The notes beneath the pieces were generated by a model. That model was not told where the DNA came from and searched no databases. It saw only the letters and a list, made by a program, of their open reading frames with translations. A DNA stretch of 13,365 nt from Hydrogenophaga sp. (lineage in GTDB: Bacteria > Pseudomonadota > Gammaproteobacteria > Burkholderiales > Burkholderiaceae_C), in contig JAJNQE010000028.1 of the NCBI GenBank assembly GCA_021154985.1, forward strand, positions 1 to 13,365, given 5' to 3'. Positions 1 through 7,049 of this stretch are shown here, in pieces. The translations under genes and the position numbers were made by a program. How positions within the stretch are numbered: the stretch's first letter is position 1; every line of letters starts with the position of its first letter.

Positions 1-456
1 GGGGGCGACGAGCCGTTCCGCATCCGCAACCTCACCGAGATGCTGCAAGCCCAGGAGGCTTCCAGCCAGGTCATGACGCTGCTGCTCTCGGCTGTGGCCG
101 GCGTGAGCCTGATCGTGGGCGGCATCGGCATCATGAACATCATGCTGGTGAGCGTGACCGAGCGCACCCGCGAGATCGGCCTGCGCATGGCGGTGGGTGC
201 GCGCGGGCGCGACATCCTCTCGCAGTTCCTGATCGAGGCCGTCACGCTGAGCCTGATGGGCGGCGCCGTCGGCGTGTTGCTGGGTGCCGTCGCCACCTGG
301 GCCACTGCGCAGTTCGCGGGCTGGCAGGTCAGCATGACGCTGCAGTCCATCGTGCTGGCGGCGGGCTTCTCGGCGCTGGTGGGTGTGTTCTTCGGCTTCT
401 ACCCGGCTCGGCGAGCGTCCAGCCTGCTGCCGATCCAGGCGCTGCGGCACGAGTGA
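1..456 (+). CDS. MacB-type ABC transporter permease, C-terminal part (5' end outside window)
   Basis: This is the last 151 codons of an inner-membrane permease of the MacB/FtsX family. The frame is open from base 1, so the start lies to the left of the window. The visible part begins just before a transmembrane helix (VMTLLLSAVAGVSLIVGGIG). The MacB signature follows: GIMNIMLVSVTERTREIGLR, then MAVGAR and QFLIEA. Two more hydrophobic helices come next, and the protein ends FGFYPARRAS...PIQALRHE, the usual MacB C-terminus. MacB family members use a periplasmic domain and a cytoplasmic ATPase to drive MacA/TolC-type export of macrolides, peptides or siderophores. The ATPase, whether fused or separate, is not visible, so the substrate and exact subtype cannot be given. 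The gene converges on the sensor kinase with only 13 bases between the stop codons, and no clear terminator hairpin is seen there. Confidence 0.9.
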   Translation, partial: GGDEPFRIRNLTEMLQAQEASSQVMTLLLSAVAGVSLIVGGIGIMNIMLVSVTERTREIGLRMAVGARGRDILSQFLIEAVTLSLMGGAVGVLLGAVATWATAQFAGWQVSMTLQSIVLAAGFSALVGVFFGFYPARRASSLLPIQALRHE

Positions 457-469
457 CCGTGCCCGACAC

Positions 470-2392
470 TCAGGAGGTCAGTGGCGCGTAGAGGCTGAAG
501 CAGAACATGGCGCCTTTGCCGGGCTCGGCAGTGGCCGCCATGCCACCACCGTGGCGCTGCACGATGCGCAGCGAGGTGGCCAGACCGATGCCCAGGCCCG
601 CGAACTCGTGCGGCATGTGCAGGCGCTGAAACGGCTGGAACAGCTTGTTCGCGCGCGCCATGTCGAACCCCGCGCCGTTGTCGCTGACGCAAAAGCGCGT
701 CTGCCCCTGGACTTCCTGCGCGTACACGCGGATCAGGGCCTGCGGTGTTTTGGCGGTGTACTTCCAGGCGTTGTTCAGCAGGTTCTGCATCAGGGCTTCG
801 ATCAGCGGCGGATCGGCCATGGCGTTGAGGTTGGGTTCGATGTCCCAGCGCACGTCGCGCTGCGGGTCGGCGCTGGCGAACTCTTCGAGCAGGCGGCTGG
901 CCACACTGCTGATGTTCACCGGCTTGCGCTGGAGTTCTCCGCGCGAGAACTGCGAGAGCGTGAGCAGGCCATCGATGAGCTCGCCCATCTTCTTGCTGGC
1001 GCCCATGATGCGCTCCAGGTGGGCCACGCTGCCCTCGTCGAGCTTGGGGTTGTCCTCGCGCAGGGCCTGAGCAAAGCCGTTGATGATGCGCAGCGGTGAG
1101 CGCAGGTCGTGCGCCACGGCGTACGAATAACTCTCCAGCTCGTCGTAGGCGGCCTTCAGGGCGCGCGTGCGCGCGTCGATGCGCTGTTCCAGCGAGGCGT
1201 TGAGCTGCTGGATCTCCATCTCGTTGCGCTTGCGCTCGGTCACGTCGCGCGTGACGCCGAGCGCACGCACAGCGCGGCCGTTCGCATCGCGCTCGAACTC
1301 GGCGCGCACGGTGAACCAGCGCCACTCGCTGCCGAAGCGGAGCCGGTACTCGATGTCGTACACCGCCTTGCCCTGCACGGCCAGGGCCCACAGGCGCAAG
1401 ACGTGCGGTCGGTCGTCGGGGTGGGTAAGGGCGAGCAGCTCGGCGTCGGTGAAGTCGGCCTGGGGAAGCCCGAGGATTTCGTGCGAACCCGACAGCGTGG
1501 CGAAGCGGCGTGTGGCCACGTCGGCCTGCCAGCTGGCCAGGCCCGCGAGTTCGTGCGCCTGGCGCAGCAGATGTTCGCTGGTGCGCAGGGCCTGCTCGGC
1601 GTGCTTGAGGGCACTGATGTCCTGCACCACGGCGATCACGTAGTCGGCCTCGCCGGAGGCCTTGCGCACCAGCGAGATCGTGAGGAAGGCCCACACCACA
1701 TGGCCTTGTTTGTGGATGTAGCGCTTCTCGAAGCTGTAGTGGTGGATCTCGTCGTTGAGCGCGCGGTGGAAGTGCGCGAGGTCGATGTCCAGGTCGTCCG
1801 GGTGGGTGAAGTCCCGAAAGTGCATCGTCATCATCTCGGCCTTGGTGTAGCCGATGATGTCGCAATAGGTCTGGTTGATGCGGATCCACTCGCCATTGAG
1901 GTGGCTGTGGGTCATGCCGGTGGCGCCCTGCTCGAAGGTGTCTTCGAGTTGCTGCTTGCCCTGCTGGATCAGCGCGGTGGCTTCGCGCAGGTGGCGGTTT
2001 TGCCGCTGCATCAGCGCAATCGCGCCCACCACCACCAGTTGCGTGACCAGGTGCCAGAGGTTGAGCCAGAAGGCCTCGACCGGGTTTTCGAAGACGAAGC
2101 TGAAATACGGCTTCACCAGCACGAAGTTGATCGCCAGCATGCCGACCACGGTGCTGAACATGCCGACCCGGAAGCCGCCGTACAGCGCGGAAACGGCGGC
2201 TGCGAGCGAGAGCGTGATGAAGCGTCCGCCGGATTCGGCCGGCGCCAGCGCCACCCGCATCCAGGCAGCCAGCAGCGTGACCACCAGCGCCACGGCCAGG
2301 CGTGTCCACACGCTGTGCCGGTCGGGTTGCCAGTCTGCCAAGCGCTGCCACACCCGTTGCAAGGGGCTGCCCGGTGGGGAGGGGGGCGTCAT
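470..2392 (-). CDS. Membrane-bound PAS-PAS sensor histidine kinase
   Basis: A 640-residue sensor kinase. Residues about 30-128 form a block of four predicted membrane helices resembling the KdpD-type DUF4118 sensor module (YGGFRVGMFSTVVGMLAINF). Two PAS domains follow: about 150-262 (NQTYCDIIGYT, THPDD) and about 275-388, a PAS_3/PAC type ending TRDVTERK. A coiled coil leads to HisKA with the phosphoacceptor His428 (AVAHDLRSPLRIINGF). The ATPase domain has an N box (QNLLNNAWKYT, 536-546), G1 (DNGAGFD, 571-577) and G2 (GLGIGLA, 599-605). There is no receiver domain, and no response regulator gene is visible nearby, so its partner is unknown. The HisKA/HATPase type resembles bacteriophytochrome-like and other PAS kinases. 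The ATG at 2392 is chosen because the hydrophobic block starts soon after it; the Shine-Dalgarno match is weak. It lies 100 bases downstream of the hydrolase gene and may have its own promoter. Confidence 0.9.
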   Translation of the reverse strand: MTPPSPPGSPLQRVWQRLADWQPDRHSVWTRLAVALVVTLLAAWMRVALAPAESGGRFITLSLAAAVSALYGGFRVGMFSTVVGMLAINFVLVKPYFSFVFENPVEAFWLNLWHLVTQLVVVGAIALMQRQNRHLREATALIQQGKQQLEDTFEQGATGMTHSHLNGEWIRINQTYCDIIGYTKAEMMTMHFRDFTHPDDLDIDLAHFHRALNDEIHHYSFEKRYIHKQGHVVWAFLTISLVRKASGEADYVIAVVQDISALKHAEQALRTSEHLLRQAHELAGLASWQADVATRRFATLSGSHEILGLPQADFTDAELLALTHPDDRPHVLRLWALAVQGKAVYDIEYRLRFGSEWRWFTVRAEFERDANGRAVRALGVTRDVTERKRNEMEIQQLNASLEQRIDARTRALKAAYDELESYSYAVAHDLRSPLRIINGFAQALREDNPKLDEGSVAHLERIMGASKKMGELIDGLLTLSQFSRGELQRKPVNISSVASRLLEEFASADPQRDVRWDIEPNLNAMADPPLIEALMQNLLNNAWKYTAKTPQALIRVYAQEVQGQTRFCVSDNGAGFDMARANKLFQPFQRLHMPHEFAGLGIGLATSLRIVQRHGGGMAATAEPGKGAMFCFSLYAPLTS

Positions 2393-2443
2393 GGGAACGA
2401 CCGCATGTTGTGGGCTGCTGTGGCGGGTGTTTGAAACTCAGAC

Positions 2444-2475
2444 CCGGTTATACCGGAGCGGCGCGCCGCCATCAC
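2444..2475 (-). promoter_or_regulatory. Possible promoter for the PAS kinase, built into two palindromes
   Basis: Reading leftward, the hexamer TATAAC (2452-2447) matches the sigma70 -10 consensus at five of six positions. It sits inside a small inverted repeat, CCGGTATAACCGG (2444-2456). Seventeen bases upstream is GTGATG (2475-2470), a poor -35 match (three of six). The spacer contains a perfect 12-base palindrome, GCGGCGCGCCGC (2458-2469). The kinase ATG lies about 54 bases downstream. An alternative reading is a transcription-slowing structure after the hydrolase stop at 2493, but no T-run follows the hairpins, so a standard intrinsic terminator is unlikely. Confidence 0.3.
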
Positions 2476-2492
2476 TGCGGATCTGCCCTCGT

Positions 2493-3341
2493 TCACGCTG
2501 GACCCTGCAACGACTGCAGCAAGGTGTCGATGGCAGCGGCGGTCTCCAGCGGTTGCTCCATCGGAAACAGGTGGCTGCCTTCGATCATGGTCAGGCGTTC
2601 GGGGTGGCGCTGGCCCACCAGGCGGTGGGTCATGGCCATGCCGACCTGCTTCATTTCCAGCGAACGGGTGCCACCGATGAAACCCACCGGGCACTGCAAC
2701 GGATGGCGGCGCAGCAGGCGGTCCAGGTTGTGCGGCAGTGTGTTGTAGATCGCGGTCTCCACCTCGCGGTCGAAGTCCAGCGTGCGGTGTTGCTGGCCAT
2801 GGGCATCGACCACGTCGCGCGTGCCGTGGGCAATGTAGTCCTGCAGCACCTGCGGGTCCCAGGCGGCAAAGGCCTTCTTGCTGGCGAAGTGCGCCTGGGC
2901 CGCCGCCGCATTGGCCCAAGTGTTGCGCCGCTTGCGGCTGATCTTGCCGGGTGAGACCGATCCCACCAGCTGCGTGCGTTTGATCAGCTCCAGCGTGCGC
3001 GCGCGCCAGCCGCCGAGCACCGGCGAGTCGATCAGCACCACACCGCGCACTGGGTGGCCACCCAGCTGCGGGTGGCGTGCGGCGCACATGAGGCTCAGGA
3101 ATCCGCCCAGCGAATGCCCCACCAGCCAGGCGCCCCGGCCATGAGCCTCGACCTCGGGCGAGGCGAAGTCGGCGAGCTGCTGCACCAGGTGCGGCCAGTT
3201 GCTGGTGACGGGGTACTGCGGGTCATGACCGAACTTGTCCACCGCCCGAACCGTGTGGCCACGGGCGCGCAGGGACTTGAAGAGAACGCGGTAGGTGCTG
3301 GCGGGAAAGCTGTTGGCGTGAGAGAAGATGATCAGCGACAT
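2493..3341 (-). CDS. Alpha/beta-hydrolase
   Basis: A 282-residue soluble hydrolase of the alpha/beta fold. It opens MSLIIFSHANSFPASTYR; the HAN segment at 8-10 is the usual oxyanion-hole loop of these enzymes. The nucleophile elbow VGHSLGG places the catalytic serine at Ser77. The late GSHLFPME segment supplies the probable catalytic histidine, His257. The acid residue cannot be assigned with confidence. Substrate is unknown; esterases, lactonases and C-C hydrolases share this layout. The reading frame extends 100 codons further upstream without a stop, but that part overlaps anbu and reads as shadow sequence. The ATG at 3341 begins with the first beta strand and lies 2 bases after the anbu stop. 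It is the third gene of the mutS-anbu-hydrolase operon, probably translated by coupling. Confidence 0.88.
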   Translation of the reverse strand: MSLIIFSHANSFPASTYRVLFKSLRARGHTVRAVDKFGHDPQYPVTSNWPHLVQQLADFASPEVEAHGRGAWLVGHSLGGFLSLMCAARHPQLGGHPVRGVVLIDSPVLGGWRARTLELIKRTQLVGSVSPGKISRKRRNTWANAAAAQAHFASKKAFAAWDPQVLQDYIAHGTRDVVDAHGQQHRTLDFDREVETAIYNTLPHNLDRLLRRHPLQCPVGFIGGTRSLEMKQVGMAMTHRLVGQRHPERLTMIEGSHLFPMEQPLETAAAIDTLLQSLQGPA

Positions 3342-3343
3342 GC

Positions 3344-4171
3344 CTAGATCAGCTTTTCTTTGGCATTGGTGATCTTGCGCAGCGGCTGGCAGCGTGGGCC
3401 TTTGCTCAACAGCGGCACGTCGGTGTGCGTGTCGTCCCAGGTCGGGTCTTCGATGCTGTCGAACACCTCGCGCAGCTTCTGCCCCCAGGTGTTGTGCAGC
3501 ATGCGGAAGTAAGGGTTGTCGTTGTCGATGCAGATGATCTTGTCGGACTGCAGGCGGTTCGCCTCGTACACCACCAGGTCCAGTGGCAGGCCCACCGACA
3601 GGTTGGACTTGAGCGTGGAGTCCATCGACACCAGCACGCACTTGGCGGCTTCGTCCAGCGGCGTCTCGGGCGCGATCACGCGGTCGAGCACCGGTTTGCC
3701 GTACTTGGATTCGCCGACCTGGAAGAAGGGCGTCTCGGAAGTGGCTTCAATGAAATTGCCGGCCGAGTACACCTGAAACAGGCGCATGCCTTCACCCTGG
3801 ATCTGGCCGCCGAAGATCATGGACACGTTGAATTCCACGCCGGCGCGCTGCAGCGACTCGCCATCGCGCTCGTAGACGTGGCGCACCGCCGCGCCCAGCA
3901 CGCGCGCGGCGTCGAACATGCTTTTGGCGTTCCAGATGGTGATGGGATCGCCACCGTCAGCATCTTCGAGCTGCTCCACCTGCAGGATCTCGCGCACGGA
4001 TTGCGAGACGCTCAGGTTGCCGGCCGAGAGCAGGCACATGAAGCGGTCGCCCGGCTTCTCGTAGACGATCATTTTGCGGAAGGTGCTGATCTGGTCCAGG
4101 CCTGCGTTGGTGCGCGAGTCGGAGAGGAAGACCATGCCGGCGTTGAGCTTGACGGCGACGCAGTAAGTCAT
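3344..4171 (-). CDS. anbu: Anbu, bacterial proteasome-type protease
   Basis: A 275-residue protein that I recognise as Anbu (ancestral beta subunit; also called bacterial proteasome homologue, COG3484). It opens MTYCVAVKLNAGMVFLSDSR. Removal of Met1 would expose the N-terminal threonine nucleophile, as in proteasome beta subunits. Asp18 in the SDSR motif and Lys33 in FRKM match the catalytic Asp and Lys (17 and 32 in mature numbering). A later SMDSTLKSNLSVG segment (182-194) matches the conserved proteasomal SMDST/SN region. Known Anbu proteins form open spiral assemblies with weak or undefined peptidase activity, so the substrate is not known. The start ATG overlaps the mutS stop as ATGA (4-base overlap), and the hydrolase follows 2 bases after its stop. 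The ATP-grasp, alpha-E and transglutaminase-like genes that often accompany Anbu are absent from this window. Confidence 0.88.
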   Translation of the reverse strand: MTYCVAVKLNAGMVFLSDSRTNAGLDQISTFRKMIVYEKPGDRFMCLLSAGNLSVSQSVREILQVEQLEDADGGDPITIWNAKSMFDAARVLGAAVRHVYERDGESLQRAGVEFNVSMIFGGQIQGEGMRLFQVYSAGNFIEATSETPFFQVGESKYGKPVLDRVIAPETPLDEAAKCVLVSMDSTLKSNLSVGLPLDLVVYEANRLQSDKIICIDNDNPYFRMLHNTWGQKLREVFDSIEDPTWDDTHTDVPLLSKGPRCQPLRKITNAKEKLI

Positions 4172-6828
4172 GATGAGGCGATCAGTTTTTTCAGGGTGTA
4201 GAGCTGCTCCAGCGCTTCGCGCGGGCTCAGGGTGTCGGGGTCGATGTTGTCGAGTGCGGTTTGCAAGGGGTGGGCTTCGGCCTCCAGTGTCGCAGGTGGC
4301 GGCGCGAACAGGTCGACCTGGCTGCGGCTTTCCTCGCTCTGGGCTTCCAGCGCGGCCAGCGCGTGGCGCGCGTGCTGCACCACGCCGGCGGGCACACCGG
4401 CCAGCCGCGCGACCTGGATGCCGTAGCTGCGGCTGGCCGGGCCGGGCTCGATCTGGTGCAGGAACACGATGCCACCGGCCTTGCCGCCGCCCTTTGTCGT
4501 GGACTCCACCGCGCTCACATGCACATTCACCGCCGCATGATGGCTGGCGGGGAACTCGGTGAGCTCGAAGTAGTGCGTGGCAAACAGCGTGAAGGCGCGC
4601 GACTTGTCGTGCAGGTGGGTGGCAATGCCGCCGGCCAGCGCCAGGCCGTCGAAGGTGGAGGTGCCGCGGCCGATCTCGTCCATGAGCACCAGGCTCTCGG
4701 GCGTGGCGGCGTGCAGGATCTGCGCGGCCTCGGTCATCTCCACCATGAAGGTGGACTGCGCATTGGCCAGGTCATCGGCCGCGCCGATGCGGGTGTGGAT
4801 GGCATCGATCGGACCGAGCCGGCAGGACGCTGCCGGCACGTAGCTGCCCAAGCTCGCCAGCAGCACGATCACCGCCACCTGCCGCATGTAGGTGCTCTTG
4901 CCGCCCATGTTGGGGCCGGTGATGACCTGCATGCGCTGCTTGAGCCCGAGCACGGTGTCGTTCGCAATGAAACTGCCACCGCTGGTTTCATTGAGCCGGG
5001 CCTCCACCACCGGGTGGCGACCGCCGCGAATGTCGATGCAGGGCTCGGGCACGAACTGCGGCGCGCTCCAGTTCAGCGTGAGCGAACGCTCGGCCAGGGC
5101 ACACAAGGCGTCGAGCGCGGCCATGGCGCGCGCCAGTTGGGTGAGCGGGGCAATGAAGCTCTGCAGCGCGTCGAGCAGTTGTTCGTACAGCCATTTCTCG
5201 CGCGCCAGCGCCCGGTCTTGCGCTGAAAGCGCCTTGTCTTCAAACGCCTTGAGCTCGGGCGTGATGAAACGCTCGGCGTTCTTGAGTGTCTGGCGGCGGC
5301 GGTAGTCGTCAGGCACCTTGGACGCCTGGCCCTGCGTGACCTCGATGTAGAAGCCGTGCACCTTGTTGAACTGAACCCGCAGGTTGGCGATGCCGGTGCG
5401 CGCGCGTTCGCGCTGCTCCAGCTCGATCAGGAAACCGTCGCAGTTGTTCTGGATGGCGCGCAGCTCGTCGAGCTCGGCGTCAAACCCGTCGGCGATCACG
5501 CCACCGTCGCGCACCAGCGCGGCCGGCTCGGCCAGCAAGGCGCTGCGCAGCAAGGCGGCGCAGCCGTCGGGCGGTGTGAGGTGCGCGCCGATGCCGTGCA
5601 GCAGGCCGCCCGCTTCCTGCGGGCCGAGCTGGAGCGCCAGTTGCTGCGCGCGCTCCAGGGTCGGGCCCAGGCCCACCAGCTCGCGCGGCTTCACCTGCCG
5701 CAGGGCGGTGCGCGCGGTGATGCGCTCCACATCGCTCGCGCCCTTGAGCGAGGCGCGCAGGCCCTGCCACAGCCCACCGCGCAGGGTGTTGATGGCGGCC
5801 AGCCGCGCATGGGCCTGCGTGCGGTCGCGCCGGGGCTCCAGCAGCCAGCTGCGCAGCGCGCGGCTGCCCATGCCGGTGCAGCACACATCGAGCAGCGAGA
5901 ACAGCGTGGGGCTGGTCTCCCCGCGCAAGGTCTGCACGAGTTCGAGGTTGCGCCGGGTGTTCAGCGGCAGGTCGATCAGCTCGCCGCTGCGCGCCACCTG
6001 CAGGCTCTTCACGTGACTGAGCGCGCGGCCCTGGGTGTGTTCGGCGTAGTTGAGCAAGGCCGACGCGGCGGCGTGGGCGTCGGTGAGGTCTTGCGCGTCC
6101 CAGGCGGCGAGGCTGGCGGCCTGCAGCTGTTCGAGCAGCTTGCGCTGGCCCAGGCCGGCGTCAAACGCCCAGGCCGGGCGCAGCACCGCCACCACGCGCT
6201 GGCCGCTGGCCTGGCTGGCCAGCGACAACACGGTCTTCTCGAATGCGGTGGACGTTTCGGCGCTGTAGAGCAGCTCGCCGGGATTCACCCGCGCCACCCA
6301 GTCGGCGAGTTCGTCGCTGGCGCACTGCGCGAGAAACACAATGCCCTGTGTGACCGACATCCAGGCCAGGCCACAGCCGGTGCGCGCACCGGGGTGCACC
6401 GCCATCAGCAGGGCTTCGGATTTGTCGGAGAGCAGTTCGCTGTCGATCAGCGTGCCGGGCGTGACCACGCGCACCACCTTGCGCTCCACCGGCCCCTTGG
6501 CCGTGGCCACGTCGCCCACCTGCTCACAAATGGCCACCGATTCGCCCAGCTTGATCAGGCGCGCGAGATACGTGTCAACCGAATGGAAAGGCACGCCGGC
6601 CATGACCACCGGCTGACCCCCCGACTGGCCGCGCTGGGTGAGCGTGATGTCGAGCAGGCGCGCGGCCTTCTCGGCATCGGCAAAGAACAGCTCGTAAAAA
6701 TCGCCCATGCGGTAGAACAGCAGCGTGTTCGGATACCCGGCTTTCAGGCCGAAGTACTGCTGCATCATGGGGGTATGGGAAGACAGGTCTTCGGGTGCCT
6801 GAGCTTCGGAGGAAAAGTCCTTTTGCAT
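4168..6828 (-). CDS. mutS: DNA mismatch repair protein MutS
   Basis: An 886-residue MutS1-type protein that recognises mismatches and small loops and recruits MutL. Domain I begins HTPMMQQYFGLK and carries the mismatch-probing Phe-x-Glu motif (MGDFYELF: Phe44, Glu46). The connector, lever and clamp domains follow. The ATPase domain has Walker A GPNMGGKST (638-646), the TFMVEMTE segment (693-700) and Walker B with LMDEIGRGTSTFDG (Asp717, Glu718). FATHYFEL (749-756) contains the conserved H-loop. Near the C-terminus QVDLF (837-841) matches a beta-clamp binding peptide, and residues about 865-886 resemble the tetramerisation tail. Length fits betaproteobacterial MutS. I chose the ATG at 6828; a TTG one codon upstream is also possible. 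It is the first gene of the operon with anbu and the hydrolase, and it is divergent from the recombinase. It appears intact. Confidence 0.97.
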   Translation of the reverse strand: MQKDFSSEAQAPEDLSSHTPMMQQYFGLKAGYPNTLLFYRMGDFYELFFADAEKAARLLDITLTQRGQSGGQPVVMAGVPFHSVDTYLARLIKLGESVAICEQVGDVATAKGPVERKVVRVVTPGTLIDSELLSDKSEALLMAVHPGARTGCGLAWMSVTQGIVFLAQCASDELADWVARVNPGELLYSAETSTAFEKTVLSLASQASGQRVVAVLRPAWAFDAGLGQRKLLEQLQAASLAAWDAQDLTDAHAAASALLNYAEHTQGRALSHVKSLQVARSGELIDLPLNTRRNLELVQTLRGETSPTLFSLLDVCCTGMGSRALRSWLLEPRRDRTQAHARLAAINTLRGGLWQGLRASLKGASDVERITARTALRQVKPRELVGLGPTLERAQQLALQLGPQEAGGLLHGIGAHLTPPDGCAALLRSALLAEPAALVRDGGVIADGFDAELDELRAIQNNCDGFLIELEQRERARTGIANLRVQFNKVHGFYIEVTQGQASKVPDDYRRRQTLKNAERFITPELKAFEDKALSAQDRALAREKWLYEQLLDALQSFIAPLTQLARAMAALDALCALAERSLTLNWSAPQFVPEPCIDIRGGRHPVVEARLNETSGGSFIANDTVLGLKQRMQVITGPNMGGKSTYMRQVAVIVLLASLGSYVPAASCRLGPIDAIHTRIGAADDLANAQSTFMVEMTEAAQILHAATPESLVLMDEIGRGTSTFDGLALAGGIATHLHDKSRAFTLFATHYFELTEFPASHHAAVNVHVSAVESTTKGGGKAGGIVFLHQIEPGPASRSYGIQVARLAGVPAGVVQHARHALAALEAQSEESRSQVDLFAPPPATLEAEAHPLQTALDNIDPDTLSPREALEQLYTLKKLIASS

Positions 6829-6860
6829 CAAACGCTTACGCTTGGACTTCTGGGTCGTTT

Positions 6861-6901
6861 ACCGTCAATTGCGTTCATCTTCCAGTACTCACCGTCACTT
6901 G
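6861..6901 (+). repeat. Direct repeat pair ACCGTCAnTTG, 30 bases apart
   Basis: ACCGTCAATTG (6861-6871) and ACCGTCACTTG (6891-6901) match at 10 of 11 positions, with a start-to-start distance of 30 bases. That is close to three helical turns, so a protein bound to each would sit on the same face of the DNA. Candidate binders are the nearby recombinase (arm-type site) or the AlpA-like HTH protein. Neither is shown by sequence alone. Confidence 0.55.
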
Positions 6902-6915
6902 TTTGGGGTTCAGAA

Positions 6916-7027
6916 GGGGACTCTCCATCGAAGAAGCAAATCGTGTTTTCATTTCCAGTCCCCCGTGAGAAATATCTCAGTAAAAAATGTTCTAAATCAA
7001 TTGCTTAGGAGAGAATATCAGTCCCCC
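6916..7027. repeat. AGTCCCC direct and inverted repeats
   Basis: The nine-base string CAGTCCCCC occurs at 6956-6964 and again at 7019-7027, 63 bases apart. The inverted form GGGGACT occurs at 6916-6922, and a partial copy CGTCCCC lies at 7042-7048, just before the recombinase ATG. The spacing is regular enough to suggest operator or recombinase-binding sites, but the units are short. Confidence 0.4.
6971..7000 (-). promoter_or_regulatory. Weak candidate promoter for mutS
   Basis: Reading leftward, TTGATT (7000-6995) and GATATT (6976-6971) each match four of six sigma70 consensus positions, with an 18-base spacer in the AT-rich patch. The mutS leader would then be roughly 135 bases. If the AT-rich patch belongs to an inserted element, mutS may now be transcribed from element DNA. 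Low confidence; no better candidate was found closer to the start codon. Confidence 0.2.
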
Positions 7028-7049
7028 ATAGCCCTGCTCATCGTCCCCA

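Larger units (their letters stand above)
6829..7049. other. Repeat-rich, AT-rich divergent intergenic region between mutS and the recombinase
   Basis: These 221 bases hold no convincing gene. Composition falls abruptly from that of mutS: only 20 of the 60 bases at 6961-7020 are G or C. The stretch contains two copies of ACCGTCAnTTG, repeated AGTCCCC strings in both orientations, two copies of TCAATTGC (6865-6872 and 6997-7004), and a small hairpin, TGAGA-AATA-TCTCA (6966-6979). It must carry the promoters for mutS (leftward) and the recombinase (rightward). Short repeats next to a tyrosine recombinase fit an attachment site with arm-type or excisionase binding sites. That is inference; the second att copy is not identified in the window. 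Confidence 0.6.

Noticed and set aside
456..472. Terminator between the MacB-type gene and the PAS kinase
   Set aside because: Only 13 bases separate the stop codons, and the stem that can be drawn (CACT/AGTG) is too short and lacks a T-run.
399..2351. A 650-codon leftward open frame overlapping almost all of the PAS kinase gene
   Set aside because: It is a shifted frame of the kinase, with low-complexity Arg/Pro/Ala-rich translation and no domain. High-GC genes commonly produce such shadows.
3342..3641. 100-codon N-terminal extension of the hydrolase frame
   Set aside because: It overlaps the Anbu gene on the same strand in another frame and has no recognisable domain. The hydrolase fold begins exactly at the ATG at 3341.
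5356..7008. A 550-codon rightward frame antisense to mutS
   Set aside because: The opposite strand is unmistakably MutS. The antisense translation is rich in Gln, Gly, Arg and Leu with no motifs, as expected from an antisense frame of a GC-rich gene.
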